The notes beneath the pieces are model-generated. The model was not told where the DNA came from, ran no database searches, and saw only the letters and a program-made list of their open reading frames with translations. 64,000 bases of DNA from Clostridia bacterium (lineage in GTDB: Bacteria > Bacillota > Clostridia > Christensenellales > CAG-314), in contig JAQVMT010000005.1 in NCBI GenBank assembly GCA_028703495.1, positions 43,600 to 107,599 of the forward strand. The letters run 5' to 3'. Made by a program: the position numbers and the translations under genes. Below, piece after piece: positions 1 to 7,268 of this stretch; within the stretch, counting starts at the first letter, position 1, and every line of letters begins with the position of its first letter.

Positions 1-1
1 C

Positions 2-1033
2 AAGAATGCTCGGGGTATAAACAACGATTACATATACATTGTCAACGACTTCGAGGATAGGACGGCTGTTTTGCCGTCAATCGAACCCACCAAGGAGAAT
101 ATATTAAACCGCGTGTTTGAAGCGGGCATCGTCGGACTGGGCGGAGCCGCCTTTCCGACCGCCGTCAAGCTCAAGCCTAAAACGCCGGTGGACGTGCTGG
201 TGATAAACGGTGCCGAGTGCGAGCCTTACCTTAATTGCGACTATCGTTTAATGCTGGAAAAGGCAGACGAGGTGGTCAAAGGCGTCAAGCTTATTGCAAC
301 CGCTTTGGGTGTGAGCGATATTTATGTGGGAATCGAGGTCAACAAGCCCTTGGCGATTGAGCTTTTAAGTAAATTTAATGGCATTAAGGTAATCCCTTTG
401 AAGAAGAAATACCCTCAGGGCGCGGAGAAGCAGCTCATCTATGCTTGCACAGGGCGAGTTGTGAAAACAGCTACATTGCCGTCGGATTCGGGTTGCGTTG
501 TACAGAACGTGGCGACTGCTTACGCGATTTACCAAGCCGTAAACGAGGGTAAACCGCTTTACGAAAGGATTATGACGATATCGGGGGGCGCAGTCAACCA
601 GCCCAAAAACATTTTGGTGAGGAGCGGAACGCCTATCAAGGCAATTTTGGACTTTTGCGGCGGCGTAAAGGACAACGTTACAAAGCTTATATTAGGCGGT
701 CCGATGATGGGTCAGGCGTTAGAAAACGACGACGTAATTTGCAACAAAGCCGATGGGGGACTGCTGGCTTTGACAGAGGAGGAAGCCTGTAGGGTGGAGC
801 CGTCTCCCTGCATAAATTGTTCGAGGTGCGCTCAACATTGTCCTATGCACCTAATGCCGATGTATATCGATTTTTACACGCTTGCAGGAAAATACGACAT
901 GGCTGTAAAGTACGGAGTCAACGACTGTTTCGAGTGCGGCGTATGCTCCTATGTTTGCCCCGCAAAGCGCACACTGGTGCAGAGCATCAAGCTGTGCAAG
1001 GGCAAATTGAAGGAAATGAGTGCGAAGAAGTAG
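2..1033 (+). CDS. rnfC: RnfC, electron transport complex subunit C (5'-truncated by window edge)
   Basis: This is the peripheral subunit of the Rnf complex (ferredoxin:NAD+ oxidoreductase, ion pumping), which carries the NADH/FMN site and two [4Fe-4S] clusters. The ORF track starts at a TTG at 71, but the frame is open back to base 2, and the upstream residues (KNARGINNDYIY...) fit the family's middle region, so the true start lies before the window. The glycine-rich GLGGAAFPT motif marks the nucleotide-binding domain. Two ferredoxin motifs follow near the C-terminus, CINCSRCAQHCP and CFECGVCSYVCP. About 340 residues are visible of the roughly 440 usual for the family, so the N-terminal barrel-sandwich part is missing. 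rnfD follows 132 bases downstream. Confidence 0.95.
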   Translation, partial: KNARGINNDYIYIVNDFEDRTAVLPSIEPTKENILNRVFEAGIVGLGGAAFPTAVKLKPKTPVDVLVINGAECEPYLNCDYRLMLEKADEVVKGVKLIATALGVSDIYVGIEVNKPLAIELLSKFNGIKVIPLKKKYPQGAEKQLIYACTGRVVKTATLPSDSGCVVQNVATAYAIYQAVNEGKPLYERIMTISGGAVNQPKNILVRSGTPIKAILDFCGGVKDNVTKLILGGPMMGQALENDDVICNKADGGLLALTEEEACRVEPSPCINCSRCAQHCPMHLMPMYIDFYTLAGKYDMAVKYGVNDCFECGVCSYVCPAKRTLVQSIKLCKGKLKEMSAKK

Positions 1034-1165
1034 TCGGCTTTTTGATAAAGAGATACTTCTGGTGTATACTTGGCGAGTGTTTTTGGAGAACGCTAACAAA
1101 TACACGCTAATTAATGAATTGGATACGGATTGAAATAAAGACAGAAAAATCTTTCGGAGGTTTTT

Positions 1166-2134
1166 ATGAATACAAAACTTGTATACTCGGGTTCGCCTCA
1201 TATAAGGTCGAATTCATCCACGCGAAGAATAATGCTGGATGTTGTCATTGCATTGATTCCCGCGTGTGTTATGGGCGTTATTTGGTTCGGTTTACGCGCA
1301 TGGCTTTGGCTTGCACTGACCGTGATCTCGGCGGTTGTTTTCGAGTTTCTCTTCAATATCGTCATTAACAAAAAGAGCTTTTTGCAGTGCGTGAGGGAGT
1401 TCGACTTAACCTCGGTCGTGACGGGTATGCTTTTGGGAATGAATCTTTCGGTTTGCGTGGAGTGGTACGTATGCGTATTGGGAAGCGCGTTTGCCATAAT
1501 TGTGGTGAAGATGCTTTTCGGCGGTACGGGAAGGAACTTATTTAATCCCGCGATTGCCGGCAGAATTTTTCTGTTGCTGAGCTTTACCTCCATGACAAAG
1601 TATATGGCGGTGGGCGACGTATTCGGAGAATTGACTATTGCCGCGGGAGCTACGCCTTTGACCGAATTATACACTTCGGGAGTTGCAAACGCTTCGTTAT
1701 TGGATATGTTTATCGGAAGAATTCCCGGTACTATCGGTGAAACGAGCGCGGCTGCCTTGATTTTGGGTGGCATATATTTGGTTATCAGAAAGGTAATCGA
1801 CTTTAAGCTTCCGTTGATATACATAGGAGTTACGGGATTGCTTACCGTTGCTTTTTACGGCTTCGATTTCGGAATGTTTTTGCCGAGTATACTCGGCGGC
1901 GGACTGATGCTGGGAGCGATATTCATGGCAACAGACTACGTTACGACGCCAAACACCAAGCTCGGTAATATTATTTATTTTGTATTGTTGGGAGCTTTGA
2001 CGGCTGTATTGAGGTGGTATAAGTCAAGCGAATGCGTAAGCTATGCCATAATGATAATGAATATGACCGTTCCGCTTTTCGACAGATACATTGTCAATAA
2101 GCCTTTCGGGGCGCACGACAAGAAAAAGGCGTAA
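1166..2134 (+). CDS. rnfD: RnfD, membrane subunit of the Rnf complex
   Basis: This is an integral membrane subunit of the Rnf complex, 322 residues with multiple hydrophobic helices. The conserved flavin-attachment motif is visible as AAGATPLTEL, with Thr163 as the expected covalent FMN acceptor. The motif GGTGRNLFNPAIAGR is typical of RnfD/NqrB. The start is ATG at 1166, supported by TCGGAGG six bases upstream. It is the second gene of rnfCDGEAB, and rnfG follows after 24 bases. Confidence 0.95.
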   Translation: MNTKLVYSGSPHIRSNSSTRRIMLDVVIALIPACVMGVIWFGLRAWLWLALTVISAVVFEFLFNIVINKKSFLQCVREFDLTSVVTGMLLGMNLSVCVEWYVCVLGSAFAIIVVKMLFGGTGRNLFNPAIAGRIFLLLSFTSMTKYMAVGDVFGELTIAAGATPLTELYTSGVANASLLDMFIGRIPGTIGETSAAALILGGIYLVIRKVIDFKLPLIYIGVTGLLTVAFYGFDFGMFLPSILGGGLMLGAIFMATDYVTTPNTKLGNIIYFVLLGALTAVLRWYKSSECVSYAIMIMNMTVPLFDRYIVNKPFGAHDKKKA

Positions 2135-2158
2135 AGCAATTCGACAGGAGGTGTGCAG

Positions 2159-2800
2159 ATGTTCAACAAGGTTTCTATTAAGGCAATTATCGTGCTGGTA
2201 GTCATTGCAGTTCTATCGGGTGTGCTTTTGTCCGTGCTTTACGGAGTGCTTTATGTCTCCGAAGAGGAGAAGGAGCAGAATGCGCTAAAAAAGGTTTACG
2301 ACGGTGAATTGACCGAACGCCCCGAGCTGAACGAGAAATTTTCGTCTTACGAAAACAAAGGGAAGGTTACCAAGCTGTTCAGGTTCGAGGATGCGCTGAT
2401 TGTGGATGCGGTAGGCTACGGCGGCTACGGCGGCGGTTGGGTTGAGTGCTACGTTGTTATCGGTACAGACGGCGCAATCAAAAAGGTTGCTATCGTGGAT
2501 AACAACAATCAATCCTTCGTCGGAAACGTAACCGAGGCGATATTAAGTAAGAATTACGGCGAGATCAACCTATATGACATTGAGATGTTTAAATTGAGCG
2601 AAAATTCGGGTTCGGGTACTTTGGATTGGAGCGGTATCGTAATCGAATATTCGGGCGGAAGCGCGGCTGTCGGTGAAATTGCCTTTTCCAGTGGCGCATC
2701 CTACACCGAAACAGCCGTTATGAACGCCGTCAACAGTGCAGTCTATTACATCAAAAACGTGTATCCCGACGTTAAAAGCTTCGAGGAGGGTTGGCTATGA
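2159..2800 (+). CDS. rnfG: RnfG, FMN-binding subunit of the Rnf complex
   Basis: This is a flavoprotein subunit of Rnf with an N-terminal membrane anchor (about residues 8-32) and an extracytoplasmic FMN-binding domain. I chose ATG 2159 over the ORF-track GTG at 2153 because AGGAGG ends seven bases upstream of it. The flavinylation site reads FSSGASYTETAV, so the acceptor position (about residue 181) is Ser rather than the usual Thr of SGAT, and the Asp that normally lies three residues before the first Ser is Ala. Ser is tolerated by the ApbE-type motif, so this may still be flavinylated. The stop codon overlaps the rnfE start (ATGA). Confidence 0.93.
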   Translation: MFNKVSIKAIIVLVVIAVLSGVLLSVLYGVLYVSEEEKEQNALKKVYDGELTERPELNEKFSSYENKGKVTKLFRFEDALIVDAVGYGGYGGGWVECYVVIGTDGAIKKVAIVDNNNQSFVGNVTEAILSKNYGEINLYDIEMFKLSENSGSGTLDWSGIVIEYSGGSAAVGEIAFSSGASYTETAVMNAVNSAVYYIKNVYPDVKSFEEGWL

Positions 2801-3468
2801 AAAAGAACGAGTTTAAAAATATAGCGTTGGACGGATTGGCAAGGCAGAACCCTGTGTTCAGACTGATATTGGGAACCTGTCCTACGCTTGCATTATCTAC
2901 TGCCGTACTGAACGGGATAGGAATGGGAGTTGCGGTAATATTCGTTTTGGTGTTTTCCAACTTAATTATATCTTTGCTTAGGTCGGTTATTCCCGACAAG
3001 GTGAGAATCCCCGCGTTTATCATGGTAATCGCGACCTTTGTTACCATTGTGGATATGACGGTGGCGAAGTATCTTCCCGATCTCTACTCGTCGTTGGGAG
3101 TGTATCTGCCGTTAATCGTGGTTAACTGTATAATTTTGGGCAGAGCCGAAAGCTTCGCCAGCAGCAATAAGCCTGTGGCGGCAATATTCGACGGACTGTT
3201 TATGGGTTGCGGTTATACTCTTGCACTTGTTTTGATGTGTACGGTTAGAGAGATTTTGGGCGCGGGCAGTTTTTTGGGAATCAAACTTTGGGATTTTAGT
3301 ATCCCCTTTTTCTCCAAGTCTGCAGGCGCGTTTTTGACCTACGGACTGTTGCTTTGTGCGTTTAACGTGATTTATAATGCGGTGGTTAAGGCAAGAAAGA
3401 AAAAGCTTTACGGCGATTATATGAAAGAAAAATACGCAGATATCTCGACCGAGGAGGTGCAAGCATGA
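2797..3468 (+). CDS. rnfE: RnfE, membrane subunit of the Rnf complex
   Basis: This is a polytopic subunit (223 residues) that pairs with RnfA to form the membrane half-channel and the intramembrane Fe-S site. Family motifs seen are NPVFRLILGTCPTLA near the N-terminus and GVYLPLIVVNCIILGRAE centrally, each with a Cys that fits the known cluster ligands. ATG 2797 is preferred over the ORF-track start at 2791 because GAGGAGGG lies just upstream and the codon overlaps the rnfG stop. The stop overlaps the rnfA start as ATGA, indicating translational coupling. Confidence 0.94.
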   Translation: MKKNEFKNIALDGLARQNPVFRLILGTCPTLALSTAVLNGIGMGVAVIFVLVFSNLIISLLRSVIPDKVRIPAFIMVIATFVTIVDMTVAKYLPDLYSSLGVYLPLIVVNCIILGRAESFASSNKPVAAIFDGLFMGCGYTLALVLMCTVREILGAGSFLGIKLWDFSIPFFSKSAGAFLTYGLLLCAFNVIYNAVVKARKKKLYGDYMKEKYADISTEEVQA

Positions 3469-4046
3469 ACATATTTACCATAATAATCGGAGCTGTATTT
3501 GTAAACAACTTCATTTTGGTTAAATTTTTGGGCATTTGTCCCTTTTTGGGCGTGTCCAAAAAAACCGACTCGGCTTTGGGAATGGGAGTTGCGGTAATTT
3601 TCGTAATGACCTTGGCATCGCTGATAACTTATGTTTTGGATAAATGGTTGTTGAGCGCGTACGGATTGGAGTTTCTGCAAACCATCGTGTTTATCTTTGT
3701 AATTGCCGCGCTTGTGCAGATTGTGGAGATGATAATCAAAAAGATATCGCCGACCTTGTACAACGCGTTGGGAGTGTATCTTCCCTTAATTACAACCAAC
3801 TGTGCAATTTTGGGTGTGGCGTTGCTTTTGGTTACGGGCGAAGTTTACGGAGTTATGATAAACAATTTGTTCGAAGCTGTGCTTTACGGACTCTTTGCTG
3901 GTGTCGGCTTTACTTTGGCTCTGTTTTTGATGAGCGGCCTTCGCCAAAAGGTTGACAGCCTTCCTTTGCCCAAGGTGCTTAAGGGCTTTCCGATTACTCT
4001 TATCACCGCAAGCCTTATGGCTATGGCTTTTGCCGTGTTCGCATAA
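3465..4046 (+). CDS. rnfA: RnfA, membrane subunit of the Rnf complex
   Basis: This is a 193-residue polytopic protein homologous to RnfE. It shows the matching motifs NNFILVKFLGICPFLGVSK near the N-terminus and GVYLPLITTNCAILG in the middle; their Cys residues would complete the intramembrane cluster shared with RnfE. The start is ATG 3465, overlapping the rnfE stop, with GAGGAGG upstream. rnfB follows after 11 bases, so the operon is tightly packed. The length is typical of the family. Confidence 0.95.
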   Translation: MNIFTIIIGAVFVNNFILVKFLGICPFLGVSKKTDSALGMGVAVIFVMTLASLITYVLDKWLLSAYGLEFLQTIVFIFVIAALVQIVEMIIKKISPTLYNALGVYLPLITTNCAILGVALLLVTGEVYGVMINNLFEAVLYGLFAGVGFTLALFLMSGLRQKVDSLPLPKVLKGFPITLITASLMAMAFAVFA

Positions 4047-4057
4047 AAGGAGATACT

Positions 4058-4879
4058 ATGAATTGCTTTTTACTTGCAAGCAGTGTTAATTGGACTACCG
4101 TTTGGATTGCTTTGGCGATAATGTTCGGCGTAAGCATTGTGTTCGCCCTGCTGATTACGGTTATCAGCAAGGTTTTTGCCGTAAAAACCGACACGAGAGT
4201 GGAGGAGATTACGTCGTTGTTGCCAAACGCCAATTGTGGCGGTTGCGGCTATCCGGGCTGTGCGGGACTTGCACAAGCCATTGTGGACGGCAAGGCTCCT
4301 ATCGATGCCTGCGCACAATGCGTTAAGGCGAATCGTATCAAAATCGCCAATATTATGGGTGTAAGCTTTGAGGGCGGAGAAGAAACCATCGCGGTCGTTC
4401 ATTGCACGGGCGGCATCAAATGCGAGGACAAATATGAGTATAACGGCTACGGAGATTGCAAAAGCCAAAGCATTATGTCAGGCGGTCGCAAGATGTGCGA
4501 GGTCGGTTGCATGGGCGTAGGAAGCTGCGTCGATGCCTGTCCCTACTACGCCGTCGAGGTCAAAGAGGGCGTTGCCGTCGTCGACCAAAGCCTTTGCGTA
4601 AGCTGCGGAAACTGTATTCTTGCCTGTCCTAAAAAAATAATCGAAAGGATTCCCAAGTCGGCAAAGATATATATCGGCTGTTCGTCACGCTGTAAGGGCA
4701 AGGACGTTACACTAATGTGCAAATCCGGCTGTATAGGCTGCGGAATCTGCCAAAGAACCTGTAAACACGATGCAATACACCTGCAAAATAACGTTCCCGT
4801 CATTGACTATTCCAAATGCATCGGCTGTAAGGAATGTATGGCAAAATGCCCCCGTCACGTCATCAGAGAGTTGAAGTAA
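4058..4879 (+). CDS. rnfB: RnfB, polyferredoxin subunit of the Rnf complex
   Basis: This is the electron-entry subunit that accepts electrons from reduced ferredoxin. It has an N-terminal membrane helix (about residues 12-42), the cluster motif NCGGCGYPGCAG, and then a Cys-rich C-terminal half with four ferredoxin-like motifs: GSCVDACP, CVSCGNCILACP, CIGCGICQRTC and CIGCKECMAKCP. This multi-cluster form (273 residues) is the arrangement seen in clostridial and acetogen RnfB. AAAGGAG lies just upstream of the ATG. It is the last gene of the operon; no clear terminator follows, only imperfect repeats. Confidence 0.95.
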   Translation: MNCFLLASSVNWTTVWIALAIMFGVSIVFALLITVISKVFAVKTDTRVEEITSLLPNANCGGCGYPGCAGLAQAIVDGKAPIDACAQCVKANRIKIANIMGVSFEGGEETIAVVHCTGGIKCEDKYEYNGYGDCKSQSIMSGGRKMCEVGCMGVGSCVDACPYYAVEVKEGVAVVDQSLCVSCGNCILACPKKIIERIPKSAKIYIGCSSRCKGKDVTLMCKSGCIGCGICQRTCKHDAIHLQNNVPVIDYSKCIGCKECMAKCPRHVIRELK

Positions 4880-5022
4880 CAAACAGCGAAGCTATGCTTA
4901 CGGACTTTGTTGCTTGCCCGACAGCGCACTGTATTTTCAGACAGCGAAGCTGTGCTTATAGGCTTTGGGTTATTACGAGTGTATTCATCAGTGAAGCTGT
5001 GTATTCGGACTTCGGAATTTAG
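4880..5022. repeat. Three imperfect tandem copies after rnfB
   Basis: Directly after the rnfB stop, the phrase ACAGCGAAGCTATGCTTACGG recurs as CAGCGAAGCTGTGCTTATAGG and again as AGTGAAGCTGTGTATTCGG, at roughly 60-bp and 50-bp spacing. The short ORF called here is only a by-product of the repeats. Confidence 0.6.
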
Positions 5023-5097
5023 CGATTATTTTCATCATGCATATGACTCGCGACATCAAAACGTTATCGAATGACGCGACCGATTTCTTTATTGTTT

Positions 5098-5130
5098 AAT
5101 TGTAGGGGCGAACCTATGTATTCGCCCGCT
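5098..5130. repeat. Dispersed palindrome of the GTAGGGGCGAA family
   Basis: TGTAGGGGCGAA and TTCGCCCGC are inverted around a short loop (GGGCGAA / TTCGCCC). Related copies lie downstream of uvrC at 21834-22012. It resembles short REP-like palindromes that are scattered in many bacterial genomes. Confidence 0.6.
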
Positions 5131-5203
5131 TTATTTCCGATCTTTTCTTATGCAAGATTAAAAATGAAAGCCCAAAATAATAACTTTTTATTGGTAAAGG
5201 TAC

Positions 5204-5232
5204 TTCACAGAACCGAAAAAGTGTGATATAGT
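5204..5232 (+). promoter_or_regulatory. Candidate sigma-A promoter for ppx
   Basis: TTCACA is followed after 17 bases by TATAGT. This would give an untranslated leader of about 220 bases before ppx. The match is moderate. Confidence 0.4.
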
Positions 5233-5458
5233 ATATCGGAGTTAAGAATAATGCGGAAAATGTGGTTATTACCGCGGATATTCCGTTAATTCGGCGGATA
5301 ATCGCACAAATCGCTTTGGCTTACGATTAACCAAAATACGTTAGGTTGGGTTTGAGGTTGAGCGTGGTGCATGCATACCGTTGTTTATCGATGTGTATGC
5401 ATTTACTTTGTGAGGTTGATGAAGCCGCGGTTGTAATAATTACGAAAAGGAATGTGAA

Positions 5459-6970
5459 ATGGAAAGAATTGGATTGATTGACATTGGTTCGAATACCGCG
5501 AGGTTGGTAATATTCGATGTATTGGACGGAGGATATTTCACTTTGGTTGAGGAGATGCGGGAAGCCGTACGCTTGGGAGAGACCGAAAAAGACGGTTCCT
5601 TGAAGGCTACGCGTGCAATGCAGGCTATCAACACGCTAAAGACCTTCAAGAAGGTATGCGCTGTATACAATGTCGACAGGATTGTGGCTATGGCAACGGC
5701 TGCCGTAAGAAGGGCGAGGAACAAGCGCACTTTTTTGAATGAGATATACAACATAACGGGAATAAAGGTAAGAGAACTGTCGGAAACCGAAGAAGCGACC
5801 TATGTATATCAGGGCGTAATCAACTCTATGGACATACCAAAGGGTTTGATTATGGAAATTGGCGGTGGAAGTACCAAGCTTGTATATTACAACAGGAGGA
5901 ACATACTTCAGGTTGCGTCCTTCCCGTTTGGTGCGGTTACGTTAATGGAAATGTTCAACGACGGCGAGACAAAGTCTGTGGACATTGCCGACAAGATTGA
6001 GGTATATGTAAAGGAGAGGCTTGATACGTTAGGTTGGTTGAAGGAATTGGATCCTGATACCCAGCTTATCGGAGTTGGTGGCAGCTTCAGGAATCTCGCC
6101 CGCATTATCCGTCGGGTAACGGGTTATCCGTTGGATATGTTGCACAATTATCCTATATCGAAGGCGGACATTATCAATATCCACAACAAGCTTAAGGGCT
6201 TGGATTTTGACAAGAAGATGAGAATCAAGGGTATTTCATCGGTTCGCGCCGACGTCTTTCCCTATGCGCTTACGGCGATCAAGGCTTTTGTGGAGTATGT
6301 CGGACTTAACAGAATCGTTACGGGAAGCTGCGGATTGAGAGAGGGCTTCATGTTCAATTACGCCGTTCCGCAGACAATTGAAAAGCCTATTTCGGATGTT
6401 TTGGGTCATTCGTTGATGACCTATGTTAAGACGCTTGAACAGGATCAAAAACACTGTGAGCAGGTGTTTTTCCTTTGTGTACAGTTATTTAAACAGCTAA
6501 GGGTTTTACATAAATTCCCCAGAGGATATATAAAGATTTTGAGAATTGCAAGCTTTATGGTTAACGCCGGAAAACGTTTCAAATTCTATCAGAATCAAAA
6601 GCACGCGGCTTATATGATACTCAACAGTAACATATTCGGCGTGACACACCATGATTTGGTTATGAGCGCGTTGATTACCGAAATGTATCCTACGGGCGAT
6701 GTGCTTCAAAAGGATTGGGAGCGATTCGGCGACATAATCAATGACGAGGATATGGAGATTGCCAAGAAGCTTGCGGTTATTTTCAAGCTTGCGGTCGCCT
6801 TCGATAAGAGTATGAGCGGTGCCATCACCGAAATTAACTGTGATGTCTTGGGTGACAGCGTAATAATGAAAATCGAGGTTAACGGCGATGCCAGCCTTGA
6901 AATAAGAGAGGCAGCGCATGCCGCCGTGGATTTCCGAAGGATCTTTAAAAAGAATTTGGATATTCTATAA
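5459..6970 (+). CDS. Ppx/GppA family phosphatase
   Basis: This is a probable exopolyphosphatase or guanosine pentaphosphate phosphohydrolase of the ASKHA fold. The N-terminal phosphate-binding loop IGLIDIGSNTARLV is visible, as is the second nucleotide-binding motif MEIGGGSTKL. The C-terminal third (about residue 320 onward) looks like the HD-type helical domain of the long Ppx/GppA proteins, with VTHHDL near residue 398. The length of 503 is typical. The start is ATG 5459 with AAAAGGA upstream. The sequence alone does not tell whether polyphosphate or pppGpp is the main substrate. It is monocistronic and followed by a good terminator. Confidence 0.88.
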   Translation: MERIGLIDIGSNTARLVIFDVLDGGYFTLVEEMREAVRLGETEKDGSLKATRAMQAINTLKTFKKVCAVYNVDRIVAMATAAVRRARNKRTFLNEIYNITGIKVRELSETEEATYVYQGVINSMDIPKGLIMEIGGGSTKLVYYNRRNILQVASFPFGAVTLMEMFNDGETKSVDIADKIEVYVKERLDTLGWLKELDPDTQLIGVGGSFRNLARIIRRVTGYPLDMLHNYPISKADIINIHNKLKGLDFDKKMRIKGISSVRADVFPYALTAIKAFVEYVGLNRIVTGSCGLREGFMFNYAVPQTIEKPISDVLGHSLMTYVKTLEQDQKHCEQVFFLCVQLFKQLRVLHKFPRGYIKILRIASFMVNAGKRFKFYQNQKHAAYMILNSNIFGVTHHDLVMSALITEMYPTGDVLQKDWERFGDIINDEDMEIAKKLAVIFKLAVAFDKSMSGAITEINCDVLGDSVIMKIEVNGDASLEIREAAHAAVDFRRIFKKNLDIL

Positions 6971-7029
6971 GATACTATTACATATCTGCCGACAACAGCG
7001 TTTTAAAGCGGTTGGTCGGTGTAAATAGA

Positions 7030-7059
7030 AAGCGGTTGCTTATACGCAACCGCTTTTTT
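7030..7059 (+). terminator. Rho-independent terminator after ppx
   Basis: A 10-bp stem AAGCGGTTGC / GCAACCGCTT with a 6-base loop is followed by a T run, 60 bases after the ppx stop. Confidence 0.88.
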
Positions 7060-7167
7060 GCCTTTCATTATAGTATTCATATATGAGATAGTATTATCGT
7101 CAGTCACGATTTCGGACTATATTAGCTAAACGATAATCGTTCTATTTCATACAGTTTTGCGATTTAG

Positions 7168-7268
7168 AAGACAAACTCTTTGTTTGCATTGGTTTTTCTA
7201 TCAAATCTTTGCTTGCAGTGGTAATTTAAAAACTCTTTGCTTGCAGTGACGGCTAACAAATCTTTGCG
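7168..7268. repeat. Tandem copies of the spoIIE 3' end
   Basis: Read on the minus strand, the last codons of spoIIE (GCAAAGATTTGTTAG) recur downstream as GCAAAGAGTTTTTAA, GCAAAGATTTGATAG and ACAAAGAGTTTG, with a period of 27-29 bases. The first three copies keep a stop codon in the same register. Confidence 0.7.

Larger units (their letters stand above)
5023..5458. other. Intergenic stretch upstream of ppx
   Basis: This non-coding region holds one GTAGGGGCGAA palindrome (about 5100-5129) and a candidate promoter (5204-5232), both listed separately. I see no gene-like reading frame in it. Confidence 0.5.

Noticed and set aside
4834-5022. 62-residue plus-strand ORF after rnfB
   Set aside because: It overlaps the rnfB end in another frame and the tandem repeats, with no ribosome-binding site.
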